Shown: positions 40,921-50,152, counted from the first letter of the stretch. The stretch: 64,000 bases of DNA from CAYLLN01 sp964384375 (GCA_964384375.1 CAYLLN010000020.1:1-64000); one strand, 5' to 3'. The notes: generated by a model not told the origin, from the letters alone. Translations and numbers: made by a program.

Positions 40921-41292
40921 CTAGCCGCGCGGATTGTCGCGATGCACCAGTTCGGGAGAGAAAGCGGGCAAGCAGAACGCAATATACTCGGCGCCGTCAG
41001 GACCGGGCGTGCTGTACTGCACCCATTCGCCGCGCAGGGCAATGACGACCTGGCCGGCGTTCACGTCCATCACGTCCTCCTTCGTCGTCACTCGCAAGCT
41101 GCCGCGGAGGACGAGCGTGTATTCGTCAAAGGCGGGAGTCTGTCCCGGCTCGACCCAGCCACTGGGGCTGACCATGCGGGCGATGCTGACCGCTGCCGAT
41201 TTCGAGTTGACGCGGCCAATGAATTCCTCGATCCGCTTCGGCTTATTGCCAGCGGCCTCGACGATCGTGGGAGCGGTGATGAGGTGAGGCAT
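40921..41292 (-). CDS. Cupin-domain protein (EutQ-like)
   Basis: A 123-residue single cupin. GQTPAFDEYTLVLRGSLRVTTKEDVMDVNAGQVVIALRGEWVQYSTP covers both cupin motifs, but the first lacks the usual HxH metal pair (PAFDE instead), so a metal-free or altered site is likely. The ethanolamine utilisation EutQ family and related small cupins are the closest resemblance I can name. It stands alone and is convergent with the PAS-methyltransferase. Confidence 0.72.
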   Translation of the reverse strand: MPHLITAPTIVEAAGNKPKRIEEFIGRVNSKSAAVSIARMVSPSGWVEPGQTPAFDEYTLVLRGSLRVTTKEDVMDVNAGQVVIALRGEWVQYSTPGPDGAEYIAFCLPAFSPELVHRDNPRG

Positions 41293-41426
41293 AATTCTTA
41301 GTTCAGGGGAGAGGATAGTAACTCGAAGCGTCAGCGAGGGAATATCGGGAAAGAGTCAGCCCCGTGCATACGCTTTGGGTTAGTGTTAGACCCTTCAAGT
41401 CCAGCCGAGCCGTCGGGACCTAAGAT

Positions 41427-42551
41427 TCACACAAATGCAGCGGCTACCGCATTCGACAAATGTACGAGCCGCCACGGCGCTCGCGCCCGCTCGGCTGTCG
41501 TCAGCAGAATGCAGAAGCCCTGTGTCGCCGGGTCCATCCAGAGCAAGTTGCCCGTCGAGCCGGTGTGGCCGAATGCTTGCCGACCGAGCAAGTCGCACAG
41601 GGCACTGGGCGTACCGGGGCAATTCAGTTTCCATCCCAGCCCCCACGGCTCCGTGCGGCGAATCGGCTCGGGCAGGTCGGGATAGTCGTCCAGGCGGTTG
41701 GTCGTCATCTGCCGCACCGTGCTCGGAGAGACCAGTCGCACGTCCCCCACCTGCCCGCCGCTGAGCATCAATTGGCAAATGACCGCAAAATCGTCAGGCG
41801 TGCTGAACATCGTCCCCCAAGGCGCCCCGAGTTCCCGCCAGTACTGGCTGTTCCAGCCGAAATCGGCTCCGTGCCAGTCGGGCGTTTGCACGCGGACGAT
41901 CCGCTGCTCGGGCAGTCCTTTCGAGCCGAGCCGCGTCGATTTCAGTCCCAGCGGGTCGATGATTTCTCTCTGCACGAAGTCGCGAATGGTCTGGCCGGTG
42001 ATCTTCTGGATGATCGCCGCGACGACGAGAGTCCCCATGCTCTGGTAGCTCCAGTTGGTGCCGGAGGGAAAGAGCGGCACCGTATCGCGAATCGCCGACG
42101 CGATGAACTTTTCGAGCGGAGCGTGCTCGGTTCGCAGCTCCTTGTCATTCGGCAGCATGTCGGGCAGCCCTGACGTGTGAGTAAACAGATGCTGCACGAG
42201 CGTCCCTTCCTTGTGATGCGCGGCGAAGTCGGGCAAGTATCGCATCACCGGATCGCTCAAGTTCAATAAGCCGCGCTCGACGAGCATCAGTCCGCCGAGA
42301 TAGACGACCGGCTTCGTGATCGACGCAAGCAGGAAGATCGCATCGCGGCGGATTGCCGGCGCATCGGGTTCGGATCCCTGTCGCCCGAAGAACTTCGGCT
42401 CGACGAGCTTCCCGTGCCGGCCGACAGCGATCGCCCCGCCGGGAATTGGCGCGGCGGAGCCGCTCGTCCACTCGTCGAGCAGATCGTGGGCAACTTGCAA
42501 ACGTGCCGGATCGAGCCCAATTTCGTCGGGGCGGGCGTGAGGGAGAGGCAT
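41427..42551 (-). CDS. Serine hydrolase of the beta-lactamase/DD-peptidase fold (class C type)
   Basis: A 374-residue serine hydrolase (COG1680, esterase/beta-lactamase family VIII type). The nucleophile motif SxxK is ASITK, the second motif is YQS (in NWSYQSMGTLV, YxN replaced by YxS), and the third is GHTGSTG near the C-terminus. No signal peptide is seen from ATG 42551, so it is probably cytosolic. Natural substrates of this group range from esters to peptides. ATG 42608 is an alternative start. Confidence 0.83.
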   Translation of the reverse strand: MPLPHARPDEIGLDPARLQVAHDLLDEWTSGSAAPIPGGAIAVGRHGKLVEPKFFGRQGSEPDAPAIRRDAIFLLASITKPVVYLGGLMLVERGLLNLSDPVMRYLPDFAAHHKEGTLVQHLFTHTSGLPDMLPNDKELRTEHAPLEKFIASAIRDTVPLFPSGTNWSYQSMGTLVVAAIIQKITGQTIRDFVQREIIDPLGLKSTRLGSKGLPEQRIVRVQTPDWHGADFGWNSQYWRELGAPWGTMFSTPDDFAVICQLMLSGGQVGDVRLVSPSTVRQMTTNRLDDYPDLPEPIRRTEPWGLGWKLNCPGTPSALCDLLGRQAFGHTGSTGNLLWMDPATQGFCILLTTAERARAPWRLVHLSNAVAAAFV

Positions 42552-42708
42552 GGCTGGAGGCAAATCCTGAATTGGGCGACACGGGCTCGTGGTTGCAACT
42601 CGCAGCATGACGTACGCGTCGTCAAATGCTGGTCGCTTGCGCCGGGCCATTCTCGCGCGCGAGCGTCCGTGATGCTACCCAAGCGGCACAGCTGCTTAAC
42701 CGACACAG

Positions 42709-43557
42709 CTAACCGAACGAACCCGTCAGGTACTTCTCGGTCAGCGGATTCTGCGGGTTCTGAAAGATCTGCGACGTGGCGCCGCGCTCGACGAGATCGC
42801 CCAGGTACATGAAGCCGGTGAAGTCGGCAACGCGGGCCGCTTGCTCCATGTTGTGCGTCACAACGAGGATCGTCACCTGCTCCTTGAGGGCAAAGATCAT
42901 GTCTTCGATCCGGCTGGTGGCGATTGGATCGAGGGCTGAGGTCGGTTCGTCGAGCAGCAGCATCTCGGGATCGGTGGCGAGCGCCCTCGCGACGCACAGC
43001 CGCTGCTGCTGACCACCGGAAAGTTTGAACGCGGATTGGTGCAGCCGGTCTTTCACCTCTTCCCAGAGGGCCGCCGATTGCAGGGCCGCTTCCACCTTTT
43101 GTTCCAGCACCGCCCGGTCGCGCACCATCCGCAATCGCAGACCGTAGGCGACGTTCTCGAAGATCGACTTGGGGAACGGATTCGGCTTCTGAAAGACCAT
43201 CCCCGTCCGCAGGCGCATCTCCATCGGATCGACCGACGGGCTGAGGATATTGGTGCCGCTCGGCTCCAAAATGATCTCCCCTTCGTAGCGATTGCCCGGA
43301 TACAGGTCGTGCATCCGATTAAAGCAGCGCAGCAGTGTGCTCTTGCCGCATCCCGACGGGCCGATGAGCGCCGTCACCGTTCGCTCGGGGACGGCCAGAT
43401 TGATGTTCTTGAGCGTGTGCCGCTGGCCGTAGTAAAAATTGAGCCCCTTCACCTGTGCCTTGAGCCGTTCGCCTGCGGCATAATCGGTCCGCGCCGCAGC
43501 GACCGCGCCGGCACGCGTCGTGGGGCGAAACTCGCTCATGGCTGGCGCCTGTAACAT
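42709..43557 (-). CDS. pstB: Phosphate ABC transporter ATP-binding protein PstB
   Basis: A 282-residue ATPase of the high-affinity phosphate transporter. Walker A is GPSGCGKST, the Q-loop is FQKPNPFPKSI (diagnostic of PstB), the signature is LSGGQQQRLCVARAL and Walker B is LLLDEPTSALD. THNMEQAARVADFTGFMYLGDLVE is typical PstB. It is last in pstS-pstC-pstA-pstB. Start choice is uncertain among ATG 43557, ATG 43539 and TTG 43563. Confidence 0.96.
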   Translation of the reverse strand: MLQAPAMSEFRPTTRAGAVAAARTDYAAGERLKAQVKGLNFYYGQRHTLKNINLAVPERTVTALIGPSGCGKSTLLRCFNRMHDLYPGNRYEGEIILEPSGTNILSPSVDPMEMRLRTGMVFQKPNPFPKSIFENVAYGLRLRMVRDRAVLEQKVEAALQSAALWEEVKDRLHQSAFKLSGGQQQRLCVARALATDPEMLLLDEPTSALDPIATSRIEDMIFALKEQVTILVVTHNMEQAARVADFTGFMYLGDLVERGATSQIFQNPQNPLTEKYLTGSFG

Positions 43558-43567
43558 ATCCAATCAA

Positions 43568-44521
43568 CTACCACTTCAGTTTCTTTCGCACTCGATAGCG
43601 GACGTAGATCGCCACGGCATTCATGCTCAGCGTGAAAGCAATCAGCACGAGGCCTGCCGCGGCGGCGTTCACCTGGAAATCCTGTTTCGGCTGCCGCATC
43701 CAGTTATACATTTGCAGCGGCAGCACGGTGTAGTCGGAGCCGAGCCACGCGAAACTGAGAAACGGGAATTGCGACGTGAACGGCGAATCGGGGAGGCTGC
43801 TGACGTAGGCCGACGCACCGACAACGATCAGCGGCGCCGTCTCGCCCACGGCACGCGACATGGCAATAATCGTACCCGTTGCAATGCCGCCGAGCGAATA
43901 CGGCAGAAGGTGGTAGCGGATCACCTGCCATTTCGTCGCGCCAGCGGCATACGACGCCTCGCGAATGCTGGCGGGAATCGCCCGCAACGCTTCGCGCGTC
44001 GCGACGATGATGACGGGGAGAATGAGCAACGCGAGAGTCACGCCGCCGACCAAAATGGTACTGGTTCGGCTCAGGCCAACGACCGAGCGGAAGAACCAAA
44101 GCGCCATGAGGCCATAGGTAATAGACGGGACGCCCGCAAGATTTGAGATGTTGATTTCGATCAGATTGGTGAAGCGGTTCTTCTTGGCGTATTCCTCCAG
44201 GTACACGGCCGCCGCCACGCCCAGTGGCACCGCGGTGAGAAAGGTCACAACGACGACCGCCAGCGAACCGACGAGGGCCGTCTTGATGCCCGCGCGCAGC
44301 GGCCGACGCGAATCGTTGTTCGTCAGAAACGGCATGCGGCTCGCAGTGCGGCTACCGGCCTCCGGCGTTTGTGGCACCAGCCGCGGCGCGCCCATGATCG
44401 CCAGTTTCGAGAACAGCACGACCAGCGTCGCCACGCCCACGAAGGTGCAGACGAGGCCAACGACGTTGAACGCCGCGTCCTCCCGTTTGCGCCGTCGAAT
44501 GAGAGTGGTTACGTCCTGCAT
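43568..44521 (-). CDS. pstA: Phosphate ABC transporter permease PstA
   Basis: A 317-residue permease with about six membrane segments. The EAA-like coupling loop is REASYAAGATKWQVIRYHLLPYSLGGIATGTIIAMSRAVGETAPLIVVGA, characteristic of PstA. LGVAAAVYLEEYAKKN is the conserved Pst segment. A polar loop of about 40 residues follows TM1. ATG 44521 is preferred to the TTG at 44527. It lies 15 bp after pstC. Confidence 0.95.
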   Translation of the reverse strand: MQDVTTLIRRRKREDAAFNVVGLVCTFVGVATLVVLFSKLAIMGAPRLVPQTPEAGSRTASRMPFLTNNDSRRPLRAGIKTALVGSLAVVVVTFLTAVPLGVAAAVYLEEYAKKNRFTNLIEINISNLAGVPSITYGLMALWFFRSVVGLSRTSTILVGGVTLALLILPVIIVATREALRAIPASIREASYAAGATKWQVIRYHLLPYSLGGIATGTIIAMSRAVGETAPLIVVGASAYVSSLPDSPFTSQFPFLSFAWLGSDYTVLPLQMYNWMRQPKQDFQVNAAAAGLVLIAFTLSMNAVAIYVRYRVRKKLKW

Positions 44522-44536
44522 GTTCAATTCGCCCGA

Positions 44537-45502
44537 TCAATAAGCCTGGTGGAACCTCCGCCGCAACTGGTAGCCGAGGACATTGAAAAACAGCGTGAGC
44601 ACGAACAGCATCAGCCCTGCCGCAAAGATCGACCGAAATTCCGTCGAGCCATACACGAGCTCGCCGTCAAACACCGACACGATATAGGCGGTGATGGTCT
44701 GAGCGGCGTCCATTGGGTTGAGCGTCAGCTTCGCTTCGGTTCCGGTGACGACCGCCACGATCATCGTCTCGCCGATCGCCCGCGAAATACCGAGAATGTA
44801 AGCCGCCCCCATCCCGGACAAAGCCGAGGGTACCACGACGCGCCACGCCGTGAGCAGTTTGTTCCCTCCGAGGGCATAGGACCCCTCGCGGAGAAGCATC
44901 GGAACACTGCGCATCGCGTCTTCGCTCAGCGAGCTGATATACGGAATGATCATCAGCCCCATCACGATCCCGGCGCTCAGCATGTTCTGCAGCGGCAATT
45001 CGAGTGTGCCGAAGCTGATGATATCGAACAGCCAGCGGAGGACCGGCGACACAACTTGCAAGGCAAAAAAACCGTACACGACCGTCGGCACAGCGCTCAA
45101 TAGCTCAAGCGTCGGTTTAAGCACCTCGCGCACGGCAAACGGAGCGAATTCACTGAGGTAGATCGCGATGATCGTGCCCAGCGGCAGGGCCACTGCCAGG
45201 GCGACGCCGGTCGTTACGAGCGTGGCGCAAAGCAGCGGCAAAATGCCGAAGCTCGGGTTTTCGTACAAAGGCGTCCAGCGCGTGCCGAACAGGAACGCGA
45301 AGACATTGACCTTGCTGAAAAAACCGGCCGACTCGATCACCAGCACGCCGACAATCGCCGCCGTAATCAGCACCGACGACAGCGCCGCGGCAAGCAGCGC
45401 CATGTGAATGATGGATTCCCGAATCTCCCGCCACTGTTTGCGCGCGCGGCTGGCCCCTTGGCGGTTGCGCAGTCGAACAAACTTCGTAGGAGCAGTGCTC
45501 AA
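44537..45502 (-). CDS. pstC: Phosphate ABC transporter permease PstC
   Basis: A 321-residue permease. ALPLGTIIAIYLSEFAPFAVREVLKPTLELLSAVPTVVYGFFAL is the conserved PstC helical block and REGSYALGGNKLLTAWRVVVPSALSGMGAAYILGISRAIGETMIVAVVTG the coupling loop. The start is TTG 45502, as no suitable ATG lies near the N-terminus; GAGAG stands about 7 bp upstream. It follows pstS after 46 bp. Confidence 0.95.
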   Translation of the reverse strand: MSTAPTKFVRLRNRQGASRARKQWREIRESIIHMALLAAALSSVLITAAIVGVLVIESAGFFSKVNVFAFLFGTRWTPLYENPSFGILPLLCATLVTTGVALAVALPLGTIIAIYLSEFAPFAVREVLKPTLELLSAVPTVVYGFFALQVVSPVLRWLFDIISFGTLELPLQNMLSAGIVMGLMIIPYISSLSEDAMRSVPMLLREGSYALGGNKLLTAWRVVVPSALSGMGAAYILGISRAIGETMIVAVVTGTEAKLTLNPMDAAQTITAYIVSVFDGELVYGSTEFRSIFAAGLMLFVLTLFFNVLGYQLRRRFHQAY

Positions 45503-45548
45503 ACGGACTCTCGCTGGGCTGACCTAGCGCGCTGGCGATCGTTCGCCT

Positions 45549-46634
45549 TTACTTCACAATTTCGTTTTCCGTCTTGCCGACCGCGGCCTTGCCGCCAAAC
45601 TCCGTCCCCGTCTTCAGTTCGGCAAAACGCTTCTTCACAAGCGGATACTTGTCGGCATTGAAGGGGACGTACTGCACCTCTTCTGACAACTCCCCGGCAT
45701 GATCGAGGTAGAAATCGACGAACGCCTTCACCTCGGGCTTCTCGGCTGCCTTGCGGTTCACGTAGATGAAGAGCGGCCGGGCGAGCGGAGTGTAGGAACC
45801 GTCCTTCACCGCGGCGGCGCTGGGAGCGACAGGCCCCTTGCCGGCGTCGATCGATAGGGCCTTCAGCTTATCCTGGTTTTCTTCAAAGTAGGCGAAGGGA
45901 ATGTAGCCAAGGCCATGCGGATTGCCGGCCAGATTCGTGATGATCACGTTGTCGTTCTCGTTGCCGCCGTAGTCCTTGCGGTGATTTCCCTTCTCCTTGC
46001 AGATCGCTTCGGTGAAGTATTCAAACGTCCCCGAGTCCGCCCCGGGACCAAACAGAGCAAGGTTCGCATCGGGCCATTTCTCGTGGCCGGGAACCTGATT
46101 CCACTTGGTGAGCTTCCCTTCCGCGGGCGCTTCCCAAATCGCCTTCAGGTCTTCGACCGTTATCGAATCGACCCAATCGTTCGACTTGGGGACGGCAACC
46201 GTGAGCGCGTCGAAGCAAATCGGCAGCTCGATGAACTCCACGCCCGCGGCAGTCGCCTTGTCGATTTCATCCTGTTTGATTGGCCGCGAAGCGCCGGTGA
46301 TGGCCAGTTCGCCCGTCACAAACCGCTTGAAGCCGCCACCGGTTCCCGACGACTTCACAGAGACTTTTACGTCGGGATGGTTGTCGCTGAAGTCCTCGGC
46401 CACGGCCTGGCTGAGGATATAGACCGTGCTCGATCCGTCGATCTCGACCGAGCCGGCAACGGCCTCCGGTGCGGTGCCCTCGGTTTCCGTCGATCCGCCG
46501 CTCGTACCGGTCGTAGCTCCGCCCGCTCCCGTGCCTGTGGCAGGCGGCGTGCTGGACTCGCATCCAACCAGGCCGGCCAAAGCCAACAAAGCCATTGCGG
46601 CGGGAACCCCAAGACTCCAGTTTGTCTTACGCAT
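45549..46634 (-). CDS. pstS: Phosphate-binding lipoprotein PstS
   Basis: A 361-residue periplasmic phosphate receptor. The lipobox LALAGLVGCES predicts a lipid-anchored cysteine, followed by a Thr/Gly/Ser linker. The binding domain starts GSVEIDGSSTVYILSQAVAEDF with the conserved SS-T phosphate loop, then SSGTGGGFKRFVTGELAITGASRPI and FGPGADSGTFEYFTEAI, all PstS motifs. It is the first gene of the operon, with a Pho-box-like direct repeat upstream. No phoU, phoB or phoR is nearby. Confidence 0.95.
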   Translation of the reverse strand: MRKTNWSLGVPAAMALLALAGLVGCESSTPPATGTGAGGATTGTSGGSTETEGTAPEAVAGSVEIDGSSTVYILSQAVAEDFSDNHPDVKVSVKSSGTGGGFKRFVTGELAITGASRPIKQDEIDKATAAGVEFIELPICFDALTVAVPKSNDWVDSITVEDLKAIWEAPAEGKLTKWNQVPGHEKWPDANLALFGPGADSGTFEYFTEAICKEKGNHRKDYGGNENDNVIITNLAGNPHGLGYIPFAYFEENQDKLKALSIDAGKGPVAPSAAAVKDGSYTPLARPLFIYVNRKAAEKPEVKAFVDFYLDHAGELSEEVQYVPFNADKYPLVKKRFAELKTGTEFGGKAAVGKTENEIVK

Positions 46635-46702
46635 GATGAATCGCCCCAAATACTTGCGAACAGATGGTTTTCCAACTTCAGCCCGCCACGCTACCGGCCA
46701 AT

Positions 46703-46720
46703 TATGAAGATCGTGTGAAG
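46703..46720 (-). promoter_or_regulatory. Pho-box-like direct repeat upstream of pstS
   Basis: On the minus strand CTTCACA and CTTCATA occur in tandem with an 11-bp period (CTTCACA-CGAT-CTTCATA), about 70 bp before the pstS start. The spacing equals that of known PhoB/PhoP boxes, and TTCACA/TTCATA resembles the TT(A/C/T)ACA half-site of the Bacillus type. Confidence 0.35.
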
Positions 46721-46777
46721 AAACGCGGTAGATTCCCCCGTCTGCGGCACGCGAAACTGCCGCAATCTGCCGTCAAC

Positions 46778-47164
46778 TTAGCCGAGCCGCAGCCAGGCCG
46801 GGAGGCGGGTGACGCGGCCGGCTTTGGTCACACAAGCGACCGTCGTCCGCGCGCGGACGAGCAACTCGCTGCCGCGATACAGCTCGTATTCGTGGACGAC
46901 GCGTGCCCCCTTCGCCTCGATCACCGTCGTCGTCAGCCGCAATTCGTCGTCGAATCGTGCTGGCAGGAAGTAGCTGAGGTTCGCCTCGGCCACGACCAGC
47001 ATGATCCCTTGCTCTTCCAGTTCGCGATAACTGTGTCCCGCCGCACGGAGCAATTCGACGCGGCCCAGTTCGAGCCACGTCAGATAGTTGGCGTGATGCA
47101 CGACTCCCTGCGCGTCTGTCTCCTGATAGCGAACGCGAATCATCAGTTCGTGCGTCGTCAGCAT
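46778..47164 (-). CDS. 4-hydroxybenzoyl-CoA thioesterase family protein (YbgC/FadM type)
   Basis: A 128-residue single hot-dog acyl-CoA thioesterase. IRVRYQETDAQGVVHHANYLTWLELGRVELLR includes the active-site Asp of the YbgC group (the DxxGVVHHxxY motif). The rest matches 4HBT folds. It probably hydrolyses acyl-CoA in lipid or aromatic metabolism. It starts at ATG 47164, 4 bp after the c-type cytochrome gene, so the two are likely cotranscribed. Confidence 0.88.
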   Translation of the reverse strand: MLTTHELMIRVRYQETDAQGVVHHANYLTWLELGRVELLRAAGHSYRELEEQGIMLVVAEANLSYFLPARFDDELRLTTTVIEAKGARVVHEYELYRGSELLVRARTTVACVTKAGRVTRLPAWLRLG

Positions 47165-47168
47165 TCGC

Positions 47169-47588
47169 TCAGTTCTTCCCCGGCAGCGTCCCCGCCTTCA
47201 TCAGCTCGCCGAATGTCTTGCCGTCGGCGTTCTTCTCCGCTTCGGCGGCTTTGAGGGCGTCGGCGACAAACTTCGTCGCGGCCGCGGCCTGCTTGGGATC
47301 GTCCTTCTCCTTGTTGGCCGCCATGAAGTCCTTGTGCTTCAGGTGCTTGTGCACCGCTTCGCCAAAGTCGTTCAGGCCGTGCCCCTTCGCCTTCTTGTCG
47401 GCGCCTGGCTTGTGGCAGGCGTCGCACTTCATTTTCATCCCGGCAAAGGCCTCGCTGAACTTCGCGAAGTCGGCCTGGTCCTTGTAGTGCGCGGCGACAT
47501 ACGGCGGCAGCGGCGGCAGGGCGAATGCGGTTGAGGCGAAAGCGAGAACCGAGAGAGAAGCGAGAGAAAACAACAACGTGCGGTGCAT
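47169..47588 (-). CDS. Secreted monoheme c-type cytochrome-like protein
   Basis: A 139-residue periplasmic protein. Signal peptide is residues 1-23 (ending AFALPPLP). One heme-binding motif CDACH at about residue 55 (MKMKCDACHKPGADKKAKGHGLNDFG) implies covalent heme c. A single CxxCH and Lys/Ala-rich helices resemble small planctomycete cytochromes. A distal ligand could be Met or one of the later histidines (VHKHLKHK). It probably shuttles electrons. Confidence 0.82.
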   Translation of the reverse strand: MHRTLLFSLASLSVLAFASTAFALPPLPPYVAAHYKDQADFAKFSEAFAGMKMKCDACHKPGADKKAKGHGLNDFGEAVHKHLKHKDFMAANKEKDDPKQAAAATKFVADALKAAEAEKNADGKTFGELMKAGTLPGKN

Positions 47589-47624
47589 CAGGGCGTCCTA
47601 TTGAAATGAACTAAAATGGAGAAC

Positions 47625-47735
47625 AAAAAATGACCAATGACCGAGCCTCAATGACCAATGAACTCCGCATCCCATTGGTCATTGGGGTTTTTGACATTGG
47701 TCATTCATTCGTCATTTGACTTTCGACCTTCGTCA
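47625..47735. repeat. ATGACCAATG / CATTGGTCAT word repeat
   Basis: ATGACCAATGA-type words at 47630-47640 and 47650-47660 face inverted CATTGGTCATT words at 47673-47683 and 47695-47705. This forms a large stem-loop capable array between the cytochrome gene and the sialate esterase gene. Confidence 0.7.
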
Positions 47736-47745
47736 TTCGTGTCTA

Positions 47746-49215
47746 CTACTTCCTCCCAGCCGTCACCATCGGAAAGCTGTCCGTCCGGAACGGCGAAGCT
47801 GGCAGGCCCGCCTTGTTCAGCAGGTTCGGCTCAGCGATATCGTCCCACGCGAACCGCACGGCGACCGGCTTGGGCACATCCGGCGAGCTGACGACGATCG
47901 TCTCGCCGTCGATCTTCGCCTCGGCTGCGACAAACTTCTGGTCCTCGCCGGCAATCTGGAAGTGCGAGAGCGGCTTGTCGCCGTGAGCGACGAGTCCGCC
48001 GCCAACGTGCTTGAACTTGATCCGAATCTTCGCGTCCTCGACCGCCATCGAGTCATACAGCGGCCCCGAATAGACGAGGTCTTGTTTGCCGTAGGTCGTG
48101 CCCAGGGCCCACAGAGCGAGCCGCAGCCCGACGTCTTGCTTGTTCGGCGGATGGATGTCGCCGATCGTCGTGATGTCGGTCGTGACCGCCATGCCGGTGT
48201 TCGGCGACACGGCGAGGGTCTTGGACTGCGCTTCCCACAGTTCGGCAAGCTGTCCCGTGTTCGAGATGTTCTGCCCCCGACCGTATTGATACGGAGCGAG
48301 CTGCACGAACAGGAACGGAAAATCCCCCTGGCCAAACGCCTTCCGCCAATCGGCGATCATCGCCGGGAACAGTTTCGCATATTGCTCGGCCCGGCCGACG
48401 TTCGATTCCCCCTGATACCAAATCGCCCCACGAATCGCGAGCGGCACGAGCGGCGCGATCATGCTGTTGTAAAGCACCGCCGCCTGATTTGGATTGCCGG
48501 CTTTGAATTCCTTGCTCCGCTCCAGAATCGGCCCGAACCATTCCGGATCGGCTTCGAGCGCCTCACGGCTCGTCCACGCATCGGCCATAGTGCCCCCCCA
48601 GTTCGTGCTGACGATGCCGACCGGCACCTGCAGCTCCGCGTTCAGCTTACGGGCGAAGAAGAAGCCGACCGCCGAGAAGTCGGCGACCGTCTCGGGCGAA
48701 GCGATCGACCAGCCGCTCGTGGCATCCTTCGGAATCGGCACGAACTTGAAATCATCGAGCGGCTTCTCCGACGGATTCCGCCCAACTTTGATCATCCGAA
48801 TCTGCGGATGGCTGCCCGCTTTGATTTCATCGGCCGCATTGGACGATGCCCGGACCGTCCACTCCATGTTCGACTGCCCCGAAGCGAGCCAGACCTCACC
48901 CACGAGCACATCGGTCAGCTTGATCTCATTCTTCCCCTTCACGACGAGTTCCAGCGGCCCGCCGGCCGCCGGCGTCGCGATCTTCACCTTCCACTTGCCG
49001 TCGGCCCCCGCCTTGGTCGTGGCCTTCGTATCGCCGAGCGACACGGTCACTTCCTCGTCGGCATCGGCCCAGCCCCACACCGGGGCCTCGGTCTTCTGCT
49101 GTAGGACCATGTGATCGCCGAAAATGGCGGGGAGCTTCACGTCGGCCCGCGCGGTCTCGCTCGTTAAACCGAGCGCCGCCAGGCCGATCGCTGCGAAACA
49201 AATCACCTTCTTCAT
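47746..49215 (-). CDS. Sialate O-acetylesterase family protein (SGNH fold)
   Basis: A 489-residue secreted esterase. Signal peptide is residues 1-24. It begins with a domain KLPAIFGDHMVLQQKTEAPVWGWADADEEVTV. The SGNH catalytic domain has nucleophile block GQSNMEW, VGIVSTNWGGTMADAW, AIWYQGESNVG and the Asp/His motif DIHPPNKQDVG. It removes O-acetyl groups from sialic acid or other glycans. These are common in planctomycetes that degrade sulfated or acetylated polysaccharides. Confidence 0.92.
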   Translation of the reverse strand: MKKVICFAAIGLAALGLTSETARADVKLPAIFGDHMVLQQKTEAPVWGWADADEEVTVSLGDTKATTKAGADGKWKVKIATPAAGGPLELVVKGKNEIKLTDVLVGEVWLASGQSNMEWTVRASSNAADEIKAGSHPQIRMIKVGRNPSEKPLDDFKFVPIPKDATSGWSIASPETVADFSAVGFFFARKLNAELQVPVGIVSTNWGGTMADAWTSREALEADPEWFGPILERSKEFKAGNPNQAAVLYNSMIAPLVPLAIRGAIWYQGESNVGRAEQYAKLFPAMIADWRKAFGQGDFPFLFVQLAPYQYGRGQNISNTGQLAELWEAQSKTLAVSPNTGMAVTTDITTIGDIHPPNKQDVGLRLALWALGTTYGKQDLVYSGPLYDSMAVEDAKIRIKFKHVGGGLVAHGDKPLSHFQIAGEDQKFVAAEAKIDGETIVVSSPDVPKPVAVRFAWDDIAEPNLLNKAGLPASPFRTDSFPMVTAGRK

Positions 49216-49300
49216 GGAGTCGGCTCCTGTTTGTGTCTGTCGTTCATCACACAACTCGACCTGCGAATTCTAACTTCCCCGTGGGGCAGGCTTCCAGCGT

Positions 49301-49355
49301 GGGAGGGCGAGTCATTTGGGAGGGCGAGGCTCCCGCCGAGCCGACGGCCTCCCGG
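49301..49355. repeat. GGGAGGGCGAG direct repeat / GC hairpin
   Basis: GGGAGGGCGAG occurs at 49301-49311 and 49318-49328 (17-bp period), followed by GGCTCCCGCCGAGCC and GCCTCCCGG, which can pair with them. It resembles a REP-type intergenic element in the promoter region of the sialate esterase and 3' of the DUF3592 gene. Confidence 0.55.
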
Positions 49356-49402
49356 TCCATGAGTACACTCCGAGTGCGTCGGAGGACTATTTGATGGTCG
49401 AA

Positions 49403-50152
49403 TTACGTCAGGCGATGAAGCAATGTCAAACCTGTGACAACCAAGCCGGCCAAACCTCCGAGCAAAAGCATACCGCCCATCCCAAACCAGGCGAGATTGG
49501 AACCGCTGACGCCCGGTTCAAGCACGGCCTGCGCCGGATCATTCGGGTCGTAATAGACGGGATGGACCGACCCTTCGGGGTATCGACGTGCAATGTCCCG
49601 CACGTCCCTCCCAACTTGTCCCGCGCCGTCCACACGATGCCCCACAAATTCTTGACCGTTGACCGAATAGGTGTAGTCAATTTGCAGATTGTAAGTACGT
49701 TGGCGGCGAATCCCGCCCCTTGCGATGACCACGCACTTCGTGATCGTCGCTGTCGTTTCCTGCCACTGCATGGAATCGGAACTCATTTGCAACGCAAAGA
49801 ATCCAGCAGCAATCAATAGGATGCCTGCAAGAAATCCCCCGAGCGAAAAGAAACTCGCGACCAGCACCTGCCACGTTTGCATTTTGCCAGCCAGTTCATA
49901 CCCAAACTTGGCGCTGGGAGGCTGGACGACTTCCTCGCGCTGTCCCCACGCAAGAGTCTGCGGCGAAGGGGCGAGCGTCGAACCCACCGCCGTTGGCATC
50001 GCCAGCGGTGACTCCGCAAGCGGCGATAGCACGTCGTCATCGGCGACAATTTCTAGCGCCGAGCCACACCGAGGACACGGCACCCGCTTCCCGCGCAGCT
50101 CATCGCGAGCACGAAATCTGGCTCCGCAGGTGCAAGAGACATCGAGCGGCAT
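49403..50152 (-). CDS. Zinc-ribbon and DUF3592 membrane protein
   Basis: A 249-residue membrane protein. An N-terminal rubredoxin-like zinc ribbon has CTCGARFRARDELRGKRVPCPRCG with four cysteines. A hydrophobic segment lies at about residues 100-125 and another near the C-terminus (LAWFGMGGMLLLGGLAGLVVTGLTLL). Between them is a DUF3592 beta domain (ATITKCVV...IDYTYSVNGQEFVGHRVDG...YPEGSVHPVYYDPNDPAQAVLEPG). No function is known. ATG 50152 is preferred as it opens directly on the zinc ribbon. Confidence 0.82.
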   Translation of the reverse strand: MPLDVSCTCGARFRARDELRGKRVPCPRCGSALEIVADDDVLSPLAESPLAMPTAVGSTLAPSPQTLAWGQREEVVQPPSAKFGYELAGKMQTWQVLVASFFSLGGFLAGILLIAAGFFALQMSSDSMQWQETTATITKCVVIARGGIRRQRTYNLQIDYTYSVNGQEFVGHRVDGAGQVGRDVRDIARRYPEGSVHPVYYDPNDPAQAVLEPGVSGSNLAWFGMGGMLLLGGLAGLVVTGLTLLHRLT

